Source: a virus. Taken from it: 52,840 bases of DNA. The stretch covers positions 1 to 52,840 of the IMG/VR virus record IMGVR_UViG_3300020202_000091. One strand, written 5' to 3'. The stretch's first letter is position 1. Each line of letters begins with the position of its first letter. Below are positions 1-8,181 of the stretch, in pieces. Under the pieces are notes generated by a model, which saw nothing but the letters and a program-made list of their open reading frames with translations, searched no databases and had not been told where the DNA came from. The position numbers were made by a program, and so were the translations under genes.

Positions 1-32
1 GACCCCTCCGGAGGCTTGACGCCAAAGACGTC

Positions 33-572
33 ATGTACTTCCGAGCCAATACTGCGCAGAACATCTTCCGCTTCCAGCCCGTCGCTATTAATAACAGCGG
101 CCAGGTTGAAGTCGCCGGAATCGGTGACAACACGCAGATTGTTGGCGCGGCTATTGGGTTCTTGGACACGGATAATGCGGCATTGCCGACTTCGATGGAC
201 TCTTTGAATGAGGGGCCGTTTCTCTCCTCTTCGAATGATGGCCTCGTTGCGGTGGCTGCAAATCCTGAGCTTCTTTTCATTCTTGAGGCGGACACCGGCG
301 GTTCGGCAACCATCGGCCAGTCAAACATCGGCAATTCTTGTGGCTTCACGTATTCAGCTACGACGGGCAACACCACCACTGGTATTGCAAACGTCCTTTT
401 GGATGCGTCGGATGCCGCCGCTGATTCTGGCGGTACGTTCAAAATCGTCGGCCTCGCCGGAAACGTTAACCAGGACGGAACCTTCAATACTGGCGGTTCG
501 AACTTTGCGAAAGCTGTCGTAAAGATCAACCATCACCAGCTTGGTCAAGGCTCCTTCTCTGCTGCTGTCTAA
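33..572 (+). CDS. putative head decoration protein
   Basis: A 179-residue protein rich in Gly, Ala, Ser, Thr and Asn with alternating beta-strand-like segments, no membrane segment and no signal peptide. It lies 9 bases before the major coat protein gene, the usual place for a capsid decoration or stabilising protein; function is inferred from position and composition only. The ATG at 33 is the only plausible start in frame. The strong ribosome-binding-like GGAGG at 10-14 is 18 bases away, too far for an ideal site, so the true start or the assembly at the window edge may differ. If the window is circular, the frame is closed by a TGA at the join just upstream. Confidence 0.6.
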   Translation: MYFRANTAQNIFRFQPVAINNSGQVEVAGIGDNTQIVGAAIGFLDTDNAALPTSMDSLNEGPFLSSSNDGLVAVAANPELLFILEADTGGSATIGQSNIGNSCGFTYSATTGNTTTGIANVLLDASDAAADSGGTFKIVGLAGNVNQDGTFNTGGSNFAKAVVKINHHQLGQGSFSAAV

Positions 573-581
573 GGAGAATCC

Positions 582-1502
582 ATGAATAGAGCTACATTCA
601 ATAAAGTAGTCGTTCCTGGGCTTTTCTCCTTCATGTCGGAGTCTTACAAACCGAAGAGTGGAGAACAGCTCTGGAAGCGACTGGCGAAAATGAAAAAGTC
701 GAAGCGTTCTTTTGAAGAGTCCGCTTACTACGGAGCGCTTGGCCTCGTTCCGCTGAAACCCGAAGGCCAGAACATCGACTACGACGAGATGGTGCAAGGT
801 CCTACCAAACGTTGGTCGCACCGCACCTATGGTCTCGGCGTCCGCATCACGGAAGAGCTTATCGAAGATTCGCTCTACGATGACCTTCCGACTGAAATGG
901 AGTCGATTTCGAGGGAACTCGGCGCATCTGCCAATGAAACCCTGGAAGTCCTTGTCCACGACATCATAAACAGCGGCACAGCGTCAACCTCGCACACAGA
1001 CGGTCTTGGTAACGCCATCTTCTCGACCGGCAAGGCGCGTCTGCGTGGCGGTACGTGGGATAACCTCCTCTCCCCCGCTGCGGACCTGTCTGCGACTTCG
1101 TTGCAGGCGGCTCTCGACCAGTTCGAGAACACCCGTGATGACGCCGGGAAGATCCAGATTATCCGCGCAAAAGAAATCTGGGTAAACCAGGCGCAGGCGT
1201 GGAAAGCGAAGGAGCTGCTTAACTCGGCGTATGACCCCGAATCCGCGAATAACGCGATCAACGCTCTGAAGGAAAGGAATCTTCAGCTTGTTGTTTCGCC
1301 GTTTTTAACGGATACGGATGCGTTCACGCTGATGGCTGATCCGCCCCACTCGAACGGCGGTGTTATCGCCTATATGCGTAGACCTGTTACGTTTGCGCAG
1401 GACGGTGATTTTGAGAACGGCGATGCGAAATTCAAGTGCACGTTCCGCTTCTCCGTTGAAGTCAACAAGCCGAACAATATGTTCCACTCGGCTGGCGCGT
1501 AA
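582..1502 (+). CDS. major capsid (coat) protein
   Basis: A 306-residue soluble protein that forms the capsid shell. It has the layout of HK97-fold coat proteins related to the Mu gpT group: an N-terminal helix-rich arm, a central stretch beginning RTYGLGVRITEELIEDS, a region resembling coat-protein spine helices (ISRELGASANETLEVLVHD), and a C-terminal beta-rich part with FTLMADPPHSNGGVIAYMRR and FRFSVEVNKPNNMF. An AGGAG site at 571-575 sits 6 bases before the ATG. It follows scaffold and decoration genes across the window join and is followed by a strong hairpin, as expected for a highly expressed gene. Family assignment is from remembered pattern, not a search. Confidence 0.8.
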   Translation: MNRATFNKVVVPGLFSFMSESYKPKSGEQLWKRLAKMKKSKRSFEESAYYGALGLVPLKPEGQNIDYDEMVQGPTKRWSHRTYGLGVRITEELIEDSLYDDLPTEMESISRELGASANETLEVLVHDIINSGTASTSHTDGLGNAIFSTGKARLRGGTWDNLLSPAADLSATSLQAALDQFENTRDDAGKIQIIRAKEIWVNQAQAWKAKELLNSAYDPESANNAINALKERNLQLVVSPFLTDTDAFTLMADPPHSNGGVIAYMRRPVTFAQDGDFENGDAKFKCTFRFSVEVNKPNNMFHSAGA

Positions 1503-1545
1503 TGACACCAAAGAAAGAACGTTTAGGGATGTGTTAAAAATGTGG

Positions 1546-1577
1546 CCGTGAGGTCGGGCAACCACCCGGCTTCACGG
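1546..1577 (+). terminator. hairpin after the coat gene
   Basis: CCGTGA pairs with TCACGG around an inner GTCGGG/CCCGGC stem and a short loop, 44 bases after the coat stop codon, followed by TTACTTTAAA. It resembles a partial intrinsic terminator or a 3-prime stabiliser that would set coat mRNA above downstream genes. The T-run is weak, so read-through is likely. An 11-codon ORF (MTPKKERLGMC) overlaps the coat stop just upstream and may be incidental. Confidence 0.55.
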
Positions 1578-1630
1578 TTACTTTAAAGCCTCGCCGCACG
1601 TAAAGGCGTGGACGAGCAAAGGAGAATAAA

Positions 1631-2035
1631 TTGCCTCATCAGCCGACAAGACTTCCTTATGGCATCAGTTTCGTTAAACCTGGCGCACCTTCAACCGAAT
1701 ACACATTCACGGCTGGCGATACCACGCCTGACGTTTCATACGGCACTTATTTTATTACCGCTGCGTCTTCTCTCACCATCACCAATTTTGATGGCGGCGA
1801 ACGCGGTAAGGTCATTTTCGTTTATTCGAATTCCGGCAATTCAACCACAATCCAGAACTCGGCTGGCGGTATTCGTATAATTAATATTGTCGGCACCACA
1901 TCTGCCGGTTCTACGGTTGCCTTTACTACTGGTGGCAATGCCACCCTTCTTAATGGCGAAACTGCCATGTTCGCGCATAACGGAACCGATTGGTCTATGG
2001 TTAGCACCAGGTTTGTTCTCTCGACGCAAATCTAA
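1631..2035 (+). CDS. small beta-rich virion-associated protein
   Basis: A 134-residue protein starting with TTG; the GGAGA site at 1621-1625 supports this start. It is rich in Ser, Thr, Gly and Asn, with short strands such as SSLTITNF and IRIINIVGTTSAG, and ends in an aromatic segment (NGTDWSMVSTRF). The same layout (SVNITANPQ, then NRTDNLWVETSR) occurs at the end of the next gene, suggesting a duplicated domain. No enzyme motif is visible. Position in the structural operon suggests a head fibre, decoration or tail-fibre accessory role; this is inference. Confidence 0.65.
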   Translation: MPHQPTRLPYGISFVKPGAPSTEYTFTAGDTTPDVSYGTYFITAASSLTITNFDGGERGKVIFVYSNSGNSTTIQNSAGGIRIINIVGTTSAGSTVAFTTGGNATLLNGETAMFAHNGTDWSMVSTRFVLSTQI

Positions 2036-2040
2036 TAACC

Positions 2041-2583
2041 ATGGCGAGGAATCGCAAGAATTCCCCGTGGCTCAAAGAAACGTCAGATCGTTCCGGATTT
2101 GATAACTTTGACAGATTCGGTAAAAAACGCTGGCGTTCAGTAAAGCAAGGTGGACTTACACTAGAACCTGAAGAATTTGATACTCCTCCCCCATCCAGTA
2201 AATCGCTGGGTGGGGCGGATGTATCTGGTTCACCAAGAACAAACTCCACATCCACGGCAGTTCCCTCTGTTTCCGCTCAAAAAATACAGTACATAACGGC
2301 AAGCGGTGGAATTCGTCTTTCAAGCCAGCCCTGGCTAATAGTTGCTGGTTCTAACCAGTCTGTAAATATAACAGCTAATCCACAGATACAGCTTGGCGCT
2401 CAGGGTGACGTTGTGGCCGTTCAGTGCGTAGGATCTGGGGTGGTTCTTGAAAATGGAAGCGGTCTTTCTTTAATAGCTGGAAAAACTTTTGTCATGTCCT
2501 CCGGTTCGATCATAACCCTATTTTGCAACAGGACGGACAATCTTTGGGTTGAAACTTCAAGAACTGAAAACGGAGGCATCTAA
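2041..2583 (+). CDS. beta-rich structural protein, paralogue of the previous gene
   Basis: A 180-residue protein. Residues 1-75 are polar and basic (MARNRKNSPWLKE, FDRFGKKRWRS) and look like a linker or anchor. Residues 80-180 form a beta-rich domain with the same strand pattern and C-terminal NRTDNLW element as the preceding protein. Its stop codon overlaps the next ATG (TAATG), so it is translationally coupled. Probably a virion surface or fibre-attachment protein; the function is not recognised. Confidence 0.65.
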   Translation: MARNRKNSPWLKETSDRSGFDNFDRFGKKRWRSVKQGGLTLEPEEFDTPPPSSKSLGGADVSGSPRTNSTSTAVPSVSAQKIQYITASGGIRLSSQPWLIVAGSNQSVNITANPQIQLGAQGDVVAVQCVGSGVVLENGSGLSLIAGKTFVMSSGSIITLFCNRTDNLWVETSRTENGGI

Positions 2584-2873
2584 TGAATAGGATCGTTGGG
2601 AATGTAATCATCATTGATTCTGCCATGGGTAATGCTCTTATCCTCACATCAGCCAATCAAGCCGTCAATATTGACACTTTTTTTGTGAACGCAATTGCAT
2701 TGGCTCAGGCAGACACCTCAGCTTCGGTAACGCTAAGCGAATCAAACACATCAAATGTTGTTGTCAAACTTGACAGAAACTTGACCAATATCCCATTCGC
2801 CTCACCACAAAGATTTTCACAACTAAAAGTACCGACGCTTACTGCCGGGACTGCTTTTATATACTTAGCATGA
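2583..2873 (+). CDS. small beta-rich structural-region protein
   Basis: A 96-residue protein starting at the ATG that overlaps the previous stop. It consists of short hydrophobic strands separated by Ser/Thr/Asn turns (NVIIIDSAMGNALILTS, VTLSESNTSNVVVKLD) and has no Cys or charged catalytic cluster. It looks like a single beta-sandwich and overlaps the next gene by 4 bases. Role unknown; probably part of the same fibre or decoration set. Confidence 0.6.
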   Translation: MNRIVGNVIIIDSAMGNALILTSANQAVNIDTFFVNAIALAQADTSASVTLSESNTSNVVVKLDRNLTNIPFASPQRFSQLKVPTLTAGTAFIYLA

Positions 2874-3169
2874 CAATCTATGAGCATAGAACCTCATTGA
2901 GCACATCAGCCGGACAGGTTTCCACATTTACCCTTCCAATAGAAGACGGTCTTATCCGGCAAATTTATGTTTCAGCGAACACGGCTACAACCGTATTTAG
3001 ACTGAACATGAAGGATAAGAAAAATCTACAAAGGCTGGATTATGGGTTTCATAAGGGGACTCTAAACGAAACGGACCTTGCCATTCCAGTAAAAGGACAA
3101 TGCACCTTTTCGATAACCAACGCCTCCCCAGACGATACTTTTAGCTTTTATTTGGGGGTTGAGGAGTGA
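2870..3169 (+). CDS. small beta-rich structural-region protein
   Basis: A 99-residue protein starting at the ATGA overlap with the previous gene. Alternating strands (VSTFTLPIEDGLIRQIYVSA, TTVFRLNMKD, CTFSITNASPDDTFSFYLG) suggest one beta-sandwich domain of the kind seen in phage fibre accessory proteins. No catalytic or membrane features. It is coupled to the following small coiled-coil gene. Confidence 0.6.
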   Translation: MTIYEHRTSLSTSAGQVSTFTLPIEDGLIRQIYVSANTATTVFRLNMKDKKNLQRLDYGFHKGTLNETDLAIPVKGQCTFSITNASPDDTFSFYLGVEE

Positions 3170-3354
3170 TGTGGCCTTTCAAAAAAAAGCAGGATTTCAA
3201 ATACAGCGAACTTGAACTAGCTTCTCTGAAATCATTTATGCGTGGGTTCGAGCTTGGGATTCAAGTCGCCTCAGAACTAGATGATAAAGCTAAAGAAAAA
3301 ATAAAGTCCGAAGCCATAGAAGAGGCCCTTGGGAGATTTCGTGGGAAACATTAG
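3169..3354 (+). CDS. small charged helical protein
   Basis: A 61-residue protein beginning MWPFKKK. The rest is predicted helical and charged (LASLKSFMRGFELG, LDDKAKEKIKSEAIEEALGRF). An in-frame GTG at 3166 could also start it, but the ATG at 3169 gives the one-base TGATG overlap typical of this operon. No family recognised; it may be a chaperone-like or trimerisation peptide for the neighbouring fibre proteins. Confidence 0.55.
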   Translation: MWPFKKKQDFKYSELELASLKSFMRGFELGIQVASELDDKAKEKIKSEAIEEALGRFRGKH

Positions 3355-3652
3355 ACGCCTCACCGATTTACAACTTGCTTCGATAGGAACTACGAAGGTT
3401 TATTCAATCACAACCTCTGAAATTCTATTTCAAATAAGCTCTGGTAATAGGGCTTTTGAGGCTGGGAATCTCGGTAACTTCAATATCTATTATGGCCAGT
3501 CTTCACTGGCGGCGAATTCCGGTCTTTTTATCTCATCAGCCGGTGGCGCTAAGTTCTGGGACACGATTACAGATAACTTCCAAATGGCTTTTCGCCTTAA
3601 TACAGCCGGTGTCGCCTCGCAACTTATTATCCAGGAGTACGCAGGGAATTGA
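3341..3652 (+). CDS. small beta-rich structural-region protein
   Basis: A 103-residue protein. The GTG at 3341 is preferred over a TTG at 3329 because GGGAG at 3331-3335 is spaced 5 bases before it. It overlaps the end of the previous gene by 14 bases. The sequence is strand-rich (KVYSITTSEILFQISSG, FQMAFRLNTAGVASQLIIQEY) and looks like another single-domain virion surface protein. No enzymatic motif. Confidence 0.55.
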   Translation: MGNIRRLTDLQLASIGTTKVYSITTSEILFQISSGNRAFEAGNLGNFNIYYGQSSLAANSGLFISSAGGAKFWDTITDNFQMAFRLNTAGVASQLIIQEYAGN

Positions 3653-4830
3653 GCCTAGAAACCCGTCTAAGAGAGACTGGGCCTCGTAATAGCGGCGGCG
3701 GTGGCAGCTCATCGAACTCCGCTGGTTTGGCTGGTACTGGTGGGAATTTTGTAACATTCGCCGCAGACGCCACACTCTCGAATGAGAAGGTTTTAACCGC
3801 TGGTTCTTCCGTAATAATTCGCACAGATTCTACAGCTATCTACATTGATGCACAAACAGGCGGAGGATCGTCAGTTATTTACGCCCCGACTGGTGGAAAT
3901 TACATTGCTTTTGCTGCCGACGCAAACCTCTCAAACGAGAAAATTCTTACAGCCGGATCATCTGTAACGGTTCATACAGATTCGACGGCTTTTTATATTA
4001 ACGCCATTACGAGTCTTTTTTCTGGGACTGCTGGTTTGGCTGGCACTGGCCCTTTCTACCTTCTGCATACATCTGGAAATGGTACCCTTCCACAAAGCAA
4101 AAGAATAGCCGCCGGATCGTCTGTCACAACACATACGGACTCAACCACTTTTTATATAAACGCAGTGACAAGTTTGTTTTCTGGAAGCGCTGGTCTCGCT
4201 GGAACAGGAGCTTTTTATGTTACTTATCTCGCAGATTCCACATTATCCAACGAAAAGGTTTTAACGGCTGGTTCGTCTGTAACTATTCGCACAGACGCCA
4301 CGGCAATATATATAAGCGCCCAAACTGGCGGTGGTAGTACGTCCAAAGCCACATATCAACTTCTCCCACAACAAGCAAAGCTTTATGCCAACGACTCCTC
4401 TGCAAGAATAGATGCGGGATCTGGTTTTTGGAGACTACTTTTCTCGCCAACCACCCAGCAATACGGTCAATGGATGTTTATGCTCCCACAAGATTATAGC
4501 TCAAGCCCGTATGTGAGAATTATGTACGGCGCTGATTCAACAATAGCGGTTGCGCGTTCTATTAGTTGGATTGTTACTCAGTGGGGCGTTTCGCCAAACC
4601 AAGCTAGAGCTGGTGGTTATTACACAGATACGTTCGGTGGAGCGAATACGGTTTCAATAGCCCTATCAGCAGGCTATTCATCTGGCGTTGTCCAGCAGCT
4701 TACAGTTCCACTTGCTTCTATAGTTTCTCTCGGCGTAGGAAATCTCGTAAAACTTAGAATTTCTGGTTCTGGCGGTGCTATGGGGAACGCAGAGCTTTTG
4801 GGCGCTACTTTGGAGTACACAAAACAGTAA
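3649..4830 (+). CDS. tail-fibre-like protein with four internal repeats
   Basis: A 393-residue protein starting with TTG in a TTGA overlap with the previous stop. Residues about 25-235 hold four repeats of roughly 50 residues built on the pattern AxxTLSNEKVLTAGSSVTxRTDSTAxYI, separated by GLAGTG or Gly-rich linkers. This repeat type is common in trimeric phage fibres. The C-terminal half (from about 240) is a separate beta-rich globular domain ending LLGATLEYTKQ, the likely receptor-binding or attachment end. Repeats 1 and 4 are closest to each other, as are the SLFSG-linked repeats 2 and 3, indicating stepwise duplication. Confidence 0.75.
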   Translation: MSLETRLRETGPRNSGGGGSSSNSAGLAGTGGNFVTFAADATLSNEKVLTAGSSVIIRTDSTAIYIDAQTGGGSSVIYAPTGGNYIAFAADANLSNEKILTAGSSVTVHTDSTAFYINAITSLFSGTAGLAGTGPFYLLHTSGNGTLPQSKRIAAGSSVTTHTDSTTFYINAVTSLFSGSAGLAGTGAFYVTYLADSTLSNEKVLTAGSSVTIRTDATAIYISAQTGGGSTSKATYQLLPQQAKLYANDSSARIDAGSGFWRLLFSPTTQQYGQWMFMLPQDYSSSPYVRIMYGADSTIAVARSISWIVTQWGVSPNQARAGGYYTDTFGGANTVSIALSAGYSSGVVQQLTVPLASIVSLGVGNLVKLRISGSGGAMGNAELLGATLEYTKQ

Positions 4831-5513
4831 TGGGCATCTTATTCGATGCTTCGGATGATAATGTAACGATAAATACCCAAATCGCCAGGCAGAGCACTGC
4901 GAATTGGTCCATATCAATTTGGTACAAGGGCACCGATGGGACGTTAAATGGTGATTTCGGGAAAACACTTCTAGGTAGAAACAACGGGGATATATTTGCA
5001 AATTTAGTTATTAGGAGCGGCCTTTTTGAGTTCATCCATTTCAATGGGGCGTGGGCTCATAACGTAACTTCCCTTACATCTGTTATTGATAATAAATTTC
5101 ATCATCTTCTTATAGCAAATAGTGCTAACGCCACAGCTAATCTTTATGTTGATGGAGTTCGTGAGGCAACAGCCCAGTCAACAGCTATTAGCAACTCTTC
5201 GTTTCCATACAGAATAGATGGGTTTATGGTTGGGTTCAATAGTCAGTTTACTGGTGGAGTAATCGATGAAATAACAATTTGGGATGATTTTTTGAATGAT
5301 TCCGAGGCATCCATTCTTGGGAAATCAAGAATTAGGGGTGTTTCGTTGATGGTTAGGCCGTCAAGCATAAATTCTTATTGGCAATTGAATGACGGGTCGG
5401 ATGGTGTTACGGCAACCGGATCAAACACAGTGTGGAATAGAAAAGGAACGAACCATGGCACTCCAAACAATAGTCCAAAGTGGATATCTGACACAGCCAT
5501 GAGCTACCAATGA
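4830..5513 (+). CDS. LamG/concanavalin-like sugar-binding protein
   Basis: A 227-residue protein with one LamG-type jelly-roll domain. Diagnostic segments are WSISIWYKGTDGT, FHHLLIANS, ANLYVDGVREA and GGVIDEITIWDDFLNDSEA, the last being the conserved C-terminal strand of Laminin_G_3-like domains. Such domains in phage fibres bind surface glycans. Its ATG overlaps the preceding fibre gene's stop (TAATG), so the two are probably made together. Likely a receptor-binding or fibre-tip module. Confidence 0.75.
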   Translation: MGILFDASDDNVTINTQIARQSTANWSISIWYKGTDGTLNGDFGKTLLGRNNGDIFANLVIRSGLFEFIHFNGAWAHNVTSLTSVIDNKFHHLLIANSANATANLYVDGVREATAQSTAISNSSFPYRIDGFMVGFNSQFTGGVIDEITIWDDFLNDSEASILGKSRIRGVSLMVRPSSINSYWQLNDGSDGVTATGSNTVWNRKGTNHGTPNNSPKWISDTAMSYQ

Positions 5514-5776
5514 GTTACGACGGTCCTGAAAGGAGAAAGGTTAATAGCGTGTTTACCAAAGAAGAAAAGGAAACATTACTTCAGAATGTGAAAGACATTA
5601 AAATCATTTTGACTGGAAATGGTCATCCAGAAAACGGCCTTGTATACAAAAGCCAAAAGAATACGGACTTCAGGCTTTTCTGGGAAAAGTTTGGTTGGCT
5701 TATATTGGCGGCAATTGCAACGCCGTCTTGCGCTGTTGTTGTAATGAGTCTTTTTAATTCAATGAAAGGAGCATAA
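5510..5776 (+). CDS. small membrane protein, holin or XhlA-like candidate
   Basis: An 88-residue protein starting at an ATGA overlap. Residues 1-60 are polar and helical (FTKEEKETLLQNVKDIKIIL); residues about 64-82 are one hydrophobic segment (FGWLILAAIATPSCAVVVMSLF). A helical N-terminus with a C-terminal membrane anchor is typical of XhlA-like lysis accessory proteins and some holins. The assignment is from topology only. It is the first of three consecutive membrane genes. Confidence 0.55.
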   Translation: MSYDGPERRKVNSVFTKEEKETLLQNVKDIKIILTGNGHPENGLVYKSQKNTDFRLFWEKFGWLILAAIATPSCAVVVMSLFNSMKGA

Positions 5777-5778
5777 AC

Positions 5779-5880
5779 ATGGAATGGATTTGCAGTCATC
5801 TTGTCGCGTTCGCTTTGGGTGGCCTTCTCTGGCCTTGGGTTATATCACAACTTCAAAAGTTCTTTAATAAAAATGACTAA
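5779..5880 (+). CDS. 33-residue membrane microprotein
   Basis: An ORF of 33 codons with an excellent AAAGGAG site 7 bases before its ATG. The peptide has one hydrophobic segment (LVAFALGGLLWPWVI) and a basic C-terminus (QKFFNKND). Its last codons overlap the start of the next membrane gene (ATGACTAA). Size, topology and position between two other small membrane proteins suggest a holin, pinholin or antiholin, but no family is recognised. Confidence 0.6.
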   Translation: MEWICSHLVAFALGGLLWPWVISQLQKFFNKND

Positions 5881-6178
5881 AAAAGGCGAAGACAACCTCA
5901 GTCTAAAAAAATGGCTTAAGGGTTTTTTATCAGTAAAAAACATAGCCAAGGCAATTGTATTTGGGCTTCTATTCATGGGTGTCCAGTACATTGCTGGGGC
6001 TGTTTGGAACAGGGCGGTACCGCATAAGTCTGAATCGAAGATAGAGTCTAACGCGGGGACAATAAACCAGCACGATTCGCACGCAACAACGTCCGTTGTG
6101 CATAACCACTTCCCGCTTTCTGACATATTCTCGAACATTCTTTCTTTTGGCGCAAAGAACAAGGTGGAAAGTGACTGA
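5873..6178 (+). CDS. small single-pass membrane protein
   Basis: A 101-residue protein. The ATG at 5873 overlaps the end of the preceding microprotein gene and is preferred over an upstream GTG-like extension. One hydrophobic segment lies at about residues 28-46 (AIVFGLLFMGVQYIAGAVW), followed by a polar His/Ser-rich tail (INQHDSHATTSVVHNHFPL). Possible lysis or superinfection-exclusion protein; no family recognised. Confidence 0.6.
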   Translation: MTKKGEDNLSLKKWLKGFLSVKNIAKAIVFGLLFMGVQYIAGAVWNRAVPHKSESKIESNAGTINQHDSHATTSVVHNHFPLSDIFSNILSFGAKNKVESD

Positions 6179-6326
6179 AACAAAAGAAGCTAAGCATAAA
6201 AGGGTAAAAACATACGACGTTCTGGATGAGTTGAACGTCCTCGATAACAAGGTTTGGAAGCGTCTTCACTCAAAAGAAGTACGCGACCAGTTCAAAAAGG
6301 TAAAAAATCTATTAAAAGAATTGTAG
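6171..6326 (+). CDS. small basic helical protein
   Basis: A 51-residue protein beginning at GTG 6171, which overlaps the previous gene by 8 bases. It is highly charged (TKEAKHKRVKTYDVLDELNV, RDQFKKVKNLLKEL) and predicted helical. The following phosphoesterase gene overlaps it by about 70 bases in another frame, so one of the two starts is probably misplaced. Function unknown. Confidence 0.5.
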   Translation: MTETKEAKHKRVKTYDVLDELNVLDNKVWKRLHSKEVRDQFKKVKNLLKEL

Positions 6327-7066
6327 TATTTCCAGATTGCCACGCCCCAAACCAAGACAGACTTTCTGTATGGTCGTGCCTTCAGTTTATAAAGCACTAT
6401 AAACCGACACATTTTATCCAGCTTGGTGATCTGTGCGACTGGGACTCTCTATCAGTCCATGAAGCTAGGCGCGAATCTGACCTCACAGACATCAATCTTG
6501 AGATACGCGAGGCCAACAACCTTTTGGACGAAATCGAGGCCGTACTGCCGAAAAAATGCGAAAAAACACTAGTTGGCGGGAACCATGAGGCGCGGTATGC
6601 CCGTTTTTCTGTCTCAAACCGCCATGACACCAGGGTAAGGCAGCTTCACGACTTCACCACATGGGAGAACGAGTATGGCCTTTCTAAGCGCGGCTGGAGG
6701 TGGTGTCAGTACGGAGAATACTACGAACTGGGAAAGATAATTTTTACTCACGGGTGGTTTTCTTCTGGAAACCACGCGCAAAGACATCTTGGCCTTTATC
6801 ACAAAAACATAATTTACGGGCATACCCACCAATTCCAGGTGGCTACTTCGGTTGGCCTTGACGGGCATCCAGTTATGGCGGCGTCAATCGGGACTCTTTC
6901 GAAAATGGCCCTCTCCTATCTCGTTGGAAAGCCGCCTGTCAATTGGATACATATGTTTGCTTACATAGACATGCACGATAACGGAACATTTTCTCCTCAT
7001 TTTGTGCCAATAGTAAATGGAAGGTTTTTTGAACTTGGGAAAGTCTTTGAACCAAAGGGAATCTAA
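6254..7066 (+). CDS. calcineurin-like metallophosphoesterase
   Basis: A two-metal phosphoesterase; substrate unknown. The conserved blocks are in order: PDCHAP (D-x-H), GDLCDWDS (GDxxD), GGNHEARY (GNHE), HGWFS and GHTHQF (GHxH), giving all expected metal ligands. The 270-residue length suits a single domain. The TTG at 6254 opens the frame but overlaps the upstream gene by about 70 bases; the fold would begin near residue 21 (IKRIVVFPDCH), so the true start is uncertain. It sits among tail genes, where such enzymes may act on nucleotides, DNA ends or surface phosphodiesters; the choice is open. Confidence 0.85.
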   Translation: MEASSLKRSTRPVQKGKKSIKRIVVFPDCHAPNQDRLSVWSCLQFIKHYKPTHFIQLGDLCDWDSLSVHEARRESDLTDINLEIREANNLLDEIEAVLPKKCEKTLVGGNHEARYARFSVSNRHDTRVRQLHDFTTWENEYGLSKRGWRWCQYGEYYELGKIIFTHGWFSSGNHAQRHLGLYHKNIIYGHTHQFQVATSVGLDGHPVMAASIGTLSKMALSYLVGKPPVNWIHMFAYIDMHDNGTFSPHFVPIVNGRFFELGKVFEPKGI

Positions 7067-8181
7067 TGGCTAAAAACATAGATGCTATTCCATTCACCGA
7101 ACTTGTAGAGAGAAGCCAGGAAATAGGCCGCGAAAGGGCGAGCAAGGATTCCTACGTAAGGGGCATCGTAAATGATGTTTATACAAAGGAAATTCCACGC
7201 AAGGAAGACTGGGCGTTCCTTTTAGTTAATTCCACAATTACTCTCACCATGGAATATGCGACTGGAACGGTATCGGCAAACACTGGCGATACGGTGCTCT
7301 CTTTCTCTTCCGACGTCACAATTGATTCGTCAATGATTGGTAGAATAATAAAAATAATAGGTAATGATTACGTCTATAAGATAAACGGCATGTCGGGCAC
7401 AACTGGAGCAACAATTCAGCCGCCAATCTCCGGCGACACAAACATCACCAGCGCTTCTTATTCAATAATGCAGCCATTTTATTCCTTGCCACAAGATTTT
7501 GATAGGTTTCCAAAGAATGGTGGGCTGGTTGATTTTGTTGGTGGACGCGAAAAGATAATACCTGAGAAACCTTATCAAGAATGGTCATCCGAGGCAAATT
7601 ACACAGCAACAGAAAATCCAGAGTTTTGCCGGATCATAGGAACCGATACCGCAGGGAACCAAATTTTAGAAGTTAATCCACCTCCCAAAATTTCAAAGTC
7701 AGTCAAGAACGACTACTTTATGAGACCAAAGCCAATGAGAGAAACCACCGCTGGGCTTATAGGCTCTGTTTCTGCTTCCGGAACCTCAGTTATTGGCGAT
7801 TCAAATACTAGGTTCACAGAGGCTACAACTGGAGACTATTTTAGGATCGATAATTTTGGTGTTGGGGCGGATTCAGAGTGGTATAGGATTATCGCAATAA
7901 GTGGAAATTCAGGGCTTACGCTACAAACAGCATTCGGTCTTTCTGGGGCAACCTCTGCAAATTACACGATTTGTTCCGCCCCACAAATGCCTTCAAGGAT
8001 GCACCCCGCCATTCTTTATGGATCAGTTCTTCAGTTGACAGCAGACCAAGACGATCCTATGTACACCGCATATAACGTCAAGCTCGCTGAGGTGCTCTCG
8101 GATGGTAAGAAGGTTTATAAAACGAGGAACTACCAGCAAGACATCCATCACCTTGGCGAGGATTATCTTTACCGCAGATGA
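7066..8181 (+). CDS. putative tail or connector protein with duplicated domain
   Basis: A 371-residue soluble protein starting at a TAATG overlap. After an N-terminal helical part it carries two similar beta domains, at about residues 65-140 and 228-305. Both start with a GTVSA or GSVSASG strand and end SASYSI or SANYTI, indicating an internal duplication. The linking region contains a Pro-rich segment (EVNPPPKISKSVKNDYFMRP). Its place before the large tail protein suggests an adaptor or tail-tube-associated role. No named family assigned. Confidence 0.6.
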   Translation: MAKNIDAIPFTELVERSQEIGRERASKDSYVRGIVNDVYTKEIPRKEDWAFLLVNSTITLTMEYATGTVSANTGDTVLSFSSDVTIDSSMIGRIIKIIGNDYVYKINGMSGTTGATIQPPISGDTNITSASYSIMQPFYSLPQDFDRFPKNGGLVDFVGGREKIIPEKPYQEWSSEANYTATENPEFCRIIGTDTAGNQILEVNPPPKISKSVKNDYFMRPKPMRETTAGLIGSVSASGTSVIGDSNTRFTEATTGDYFRIDNFGVGADSEWYRIIAISGNSGLTLQTAFGLSGATSANYTICSAPQMPSRMHPAILYGSVLQLTADQDDPMYTAYNVKLAEVLSDGKKVYKTRNYQQDIHHLGEDYLYRR

